Position numbers and translations under genes: made by a program
Notes under the pieces: generated by a model
Databases searched by the model: none
Told to the model about the DNA's origin: nothing
Seen by the model: only the letters and a program-made list of their open reading frames with translations
Source: Halobacteriovorax vibrionivorans
GTDB lineage: Bacteria > Bdellovibrionota > Bacteriovoracia > Bacteriovoracales > Bacteriovoracaceae
Reading direction: 5' to 3'
Assembly (NCBI RefSeq): GCF_003346865.1
Contig: NZ_QDKL01000001.1
Location: 310,001-374,000 of the forward strand
DNA length: 64,000 nt
Part shown: positions 61,710 through 64,000 of the stretch, in pieces
How the letters are laid out: each line of letters opens with the position of its first letter
Position numbering within the stretch: the first letter of the stretch is position 1

Positions 61710-62401
61710 GCATGCCCCGAATGAATAAGTCTAGAGTTGTCTAAGTGAATAATACGACCAGTGAATCTTTGCACTAGCTCGCGGTTATGAGAGGCCCAAA
61801 TAATCGTTGTTCCTCTTTTAGAATTATAAATATTTAATAAATCAAATAAGCGCTTCGTATTATCAAAGTCTAAAGAGCTTGATGGCTCATCAGCAATGAA
61901 TACATCTGGCTTAGAAAGAAGTGCACGAATGATGGCAACCTTTTGCCTAAGTCCCCCATTGGCATCTTTTGCTTTTAATTTTATACGATTTTTTATTCCA
62001 AGAATTTTTACTAACTCATTTAAATCACTTTCAAATTCTTTTTTTGAACGATAAACACTTGGATCAAATGAATACTGAAGGTTTTCTAGTAAGCTCATGT
62101 GCTCAACTAATCTTAAGTCCTGAAAAACCTGAGTTGTGAAAACGCGATCATCAATCTTAATATTTCCACTTGTTGGTGCAATATTACCAGCGAGTACGTT
62201 TAACAACGTTGTCTTACCAGCTCCTGAAGCTCCCGTCACAAAGACGATTTCACCTTTTCGAATCTGTAAATTAATTGAAGAGATGGCCTTGATGCCACCA
62301 AAATCAACCGTTACATTTTCTAGGTTAAAGCACATATTGGTGCTGAGGTTTTGATTACCAAAGAGTTGATGAGTTTGATTTGCGTAACTGCTTGAGATCA
62401 T
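61697..62401 (-). CDS. ftsE: FtsE-like cell division ATPase with atypical signature motif
   Basis: About 234 residues: Walker A GASGAGKTT, Q-loop QVFQDLRLVEHMS, Walker B DVFIADEPSSSLD and switch His (IIWASHNREL). The ABC signature, LSGGEQQR in ordinary FtsE, reads NGGLRQK here, and DEPTGNLD reads DEPSSSLD. ATG 62401 has AAGGA 9 nt upstream and is preferred to a TTG at 62455; ATG 62335 would give the usual short N-terminus but lacks a ribosome site. Overlaps ftsX by 13 bp. Confidence 0.88.
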   Translation of the reverse strand: MISSSYANQTHQLFGNQNLSTNMCFNLENVTVDFGGIKAISSINLQIRKGEIVFVTGASGAGKTTLLNVLAGNIAPTSGNIKIDDRVFTTQVFQDLRLVEHMSLLENLQYSFDPSVYRSKKEFESDLNELVKILGIKNRIKLKAKDANGGLRQKVAIIRALLSKPDVFIADEPSSSLDFDNTKRLFDLLNIYNSKRGTTIIWASHNRELVQRFTGRIIHLDNSRLIHSGHACFI

Positions 62402-62624
62402 TGATATGAGTCCTTCATTATAATATTCAAATCTTCCTAACTTGAATGTGGGCAAAAATCCTCTTTGCCACAGTACAATTTTATAACAAAATCAAATATT
62501 AAGCAAAGGTGGATGAAAAAACCAACCCACCGCGTCAGTTATAGAAAAACTTAACATAACTCACCTTGAACATGGCCAATTTCGAACGTAGAATCATATA
62601 AATTTGATGCTCAAGGAGTCAGAA

Positions 62625-63452
62625 GTGCTTGAAAAAATTAACAATAGACAAGTGGATCCGAAACACCTTTCATCTTTTCTTAGATCACGAAATTGTATCG
62701 ATGATTCAAGTGTCGATAATTGTCTATCATTTTATGACATCATCTATGTAATCCAAAATGACACCAATTCTGAAAGTAATCGCTTTAAAACCGAGTATAT
62801 TGATCAACTAGAAATCAATTTAACTCTTGCTTATACTGATCGCCAATTGTGTGAAGAACAAATTCAAGAAGGTCAAAGGATTCGTCCCATTACAGTGGGA
62901 ATGCTTTGTCGAGAAACAAAATCAAAATCTATCGAAGTCGTTGGGCTAAATATGGATAAAGATCTTGGTATGACAAATTTTGAAAACTTTATCTTTGTTC
63001 CACCATTTGATGAAATTACTGGCCAATATATTTTATCACCAAGAGATGAGGCCATATCATTATTATCAATTGATAATGAATCTCACCGCTTTATGGGTGT
63101 TGAAGCAACATTCTTTTCAATCACAAATAAAGGCCTTGTCACTTTTGGAAGTGAAGAAAGACAAGATTATCTCAATAACCTTATTGATAATTTAAGCTTT
63201 GTTATTCCAAGAATACCTCAGCCAAAAGGTAGTGCTAATATTATTTGCCTGCTATTAAATCTTGAAAACTCAATTGAAGAGAGAGCTTTTGTTCGCGATT
63301 ATCCTACTTTTGATAATTATACAGAAGTCCTATTTGTAAATTCAGAGCTAGACTTGCTTACGGGAAATCTCAGTACTATTGATTACGATGGTGCAAGCCT
63401 TGAAGGTATTTATCTACCACTTATAAAGAGAGCGAAGGGACGTCTAAATTAA
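62625..63452 (+). CDS. Hypothetical cytoplasmic protein
   Basis: About 275 residues, acidic, without signal peptide or membrane segment. Contains VGMLCRETKSKSIEVVGLNM and PRDEAISLLSIDNESHRFMGV. No family recognised. The GTG at 62625 is the start because AAGGAG lies exactly 6 nt upstream; the in-frame TTG/ATG at 62604/62607 lie before that ribosome site. Upstream, AGTTAT and ATAACT (about 62536-62560) make a small dyad. It abuts the next convergent gene with no gap. Confidence 0.7.
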   Translation: MLEKINNRQVDPKHLSSFLRSRNCIDDSSVDNCLSFYDIIYVIQNDTNSESNRFKTEYIDQLEINLTLAYTDRQLCEEQIQEGQRIRPITVGMLCRETKSKSIEVVGLNMDKDLGMTNFENFIFVPPFDEITGQYILSPRDEAISLLSIDNESHRFMGVEATFFSITNKGLVTFGSEERQDYLNNLIDNLSFVIPRIPQPKGSANIICLLLNLENSIEERAFVRDYPTFDNYTEVLFVNSELDLLTGNLSTIDYDGASLEGIYLPLIKRAKGRLN

Positions 63453-64000
63453 TTAGATAATCCCTTCATCCTGAAGAATTTGATAAGCTCCATCTGAGCA
63501 GAAACAATTTGGCGTGTAGCTCATGGTATTTGATAGCTTAGAGATTATTGAGTTCTCCACATCTGCTAAGAGCTGTACCTGGCCATCATCAAAACAAATT
63601 TTCACAGGATCTCTTTCAAGTAAAAGATTCGTTTTATTTGTTTCCTTTGCTAACTCTCGAGGACTTTTAACAAAGATAATTTTCTTCTTAGGAAGATCAG
63701 GGATAACCCAATCAGCAGCTCCACCTTTCATCTTTACAATATTGACAATATCTTGGGCCTTATTTTCTGTTTTCTTATAGAGCTTGTCATTAAAGCCAGT
63801 ATTATCTTGTTCCAATAGGCTTTGTGAGAATTCGCTAATATCAATATTCTTAGCTCCATGACGAAGAAGAAGGATTTTTGCCATATCTTTAATATGTGGA
63901 TAACCATCAAACTTTCCATCAACTAATAATTTATGAATCGTATTCATAAAGTATGAATCATTGAAACCGTAGAATCTCATTGGATCGTTACTGATAATAT
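63453..64000 (-). CDS. Hypothetical protein, 5' end probably beyond the window
   Basis: The frame is open to the right edge (ISNDP precedes the Met at 63980), and no ribosome site precedes that Met, so the gene likely starts outside. The visible 180 residues are soluble, with LLRHGAKNIDISEFSQSLLEQ, a Lys-rich middle (DLPKKKIIFVKSPREL) and two cysteines in NCFCSDGAYQIL. I recognise no family. Confidence 0.65.
   Translation of the reverse strand, partial: IISNDPMRFYGFNDSYFMNTIHKLLVDGKFDGYPHIKDMAKILLLRHGAKNIDISEFSQSLLEQDNTGFNDKLYKKTENKAQDIVNIVKMKGGAADWVIPDLPKKKIIFVKSPRELAKETNKTNLLLERDPVKICFDDGQVQLLADVENSIISKLSNTMSYTPNCFCSDGAYQILQDEGII

Noticed and set aside
1..64000. tRNA, rRNA, CRISPR or insertion-sequence features
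   Set aside because: The gaps were read on both strands; none shows a cloverleaf, regularly spaced repeats, or a transposase-like frame.

Overview
The window is AT-rich, gene-dense bacterial chromosome with very short gaps and many genes that touch or overlap. I see no rRNA, tRNA, CRISPR array, insertion sequence or prophage. The gene content is that of a motile Gram-negative bacterium: a TonB-dependent receptor, a porin, LPS transport (lptB and an lptC/lptA-type protein), a MotA/MotB stator, sigma-54, and FtsEX-EnvC-CtpA cell-wall genes. Synteny and protein character suggest a member of the Bdellovibrionota (Bacteriovorax/Halobacteriovorax-like predators). That is my inference from recall; no 16S gene is present to test it.

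Layout. 0-13 kb: end of a TonB-dependent receptor, MFS transporter, HelD-like helicase, slyD, porin, CPA2 antiporter, ABC-F ATPase, MscS-like channel, two secreted proteins. 11.8-15.5 kb: the classic lpt-rpoN-hpf block, in which LptC and LptA appear fused. 15.5-27 kb: mutS, an RDD protein, a 197-bp inverted-repeat element, a Gly-rich secreted protein, a DASS transporter, aspS, a DUF192 protein, a DivIC/FtsB-like protein with a long disordered head, and YggT. 27-32 kb: DNA polymerase II, a membrane protein, a QueD-like enzyme whose start lies in a 20-bp inverted repeat, and an orphan membrane gene. 32.3-36.1 kb: an operon from DAHP synthase-chorismate mutase through aminotransferase, TyrA and PheA. 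36-39 kb: PP2C phosphatase, kinase, YciB-like and WYL proteins. 39-42 kb: pseudouridine synthase, motB, motA. 42.7-47.6 kb: rpsF::rpsR - YybS-like - rplI - dnaB - pabB. 47.9-54.3 kb: Lon-N-domain protein, RNase G, NupC-type nucleoside transporter, deoA, punA. 54.3-62.4 kb: DnaQ-like exonuclease, degenerate histidine kinase, xseA, ctpA, envC-like, ftsX, ftsE. Two unrecognised genes close the window.

The most striking observation is that ribosomal proteins bS6 and bS18 are encoded as one 203-residue polypeptide. They normally form a heterodimer on the 30S platform. The leader of this fused gene still carries a structure resembling the S6:S18 autoregulatory RNA. Second is the LptC-LptA fusion. 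Third are two intergenic elements of about 200 bp (18976-19172 and 47686-47890) bounded by long GC-rich inverted repeats with similar inner sequence. Fourth are start codons and Shine-Dalgarno sequences embedded in inverted repeats (porin, queD).

Functionally, nucleoside uptake and phosphorolysis (NupC, DeoA, PunA), RNase G, a TonB receptor, a porin and peptidoglycan-remodelling genes would suit an organism that lives on macromolecules released from other cells. Nothing in the window proves predation. All coordinates and motifs were read by eye; no database search was run.
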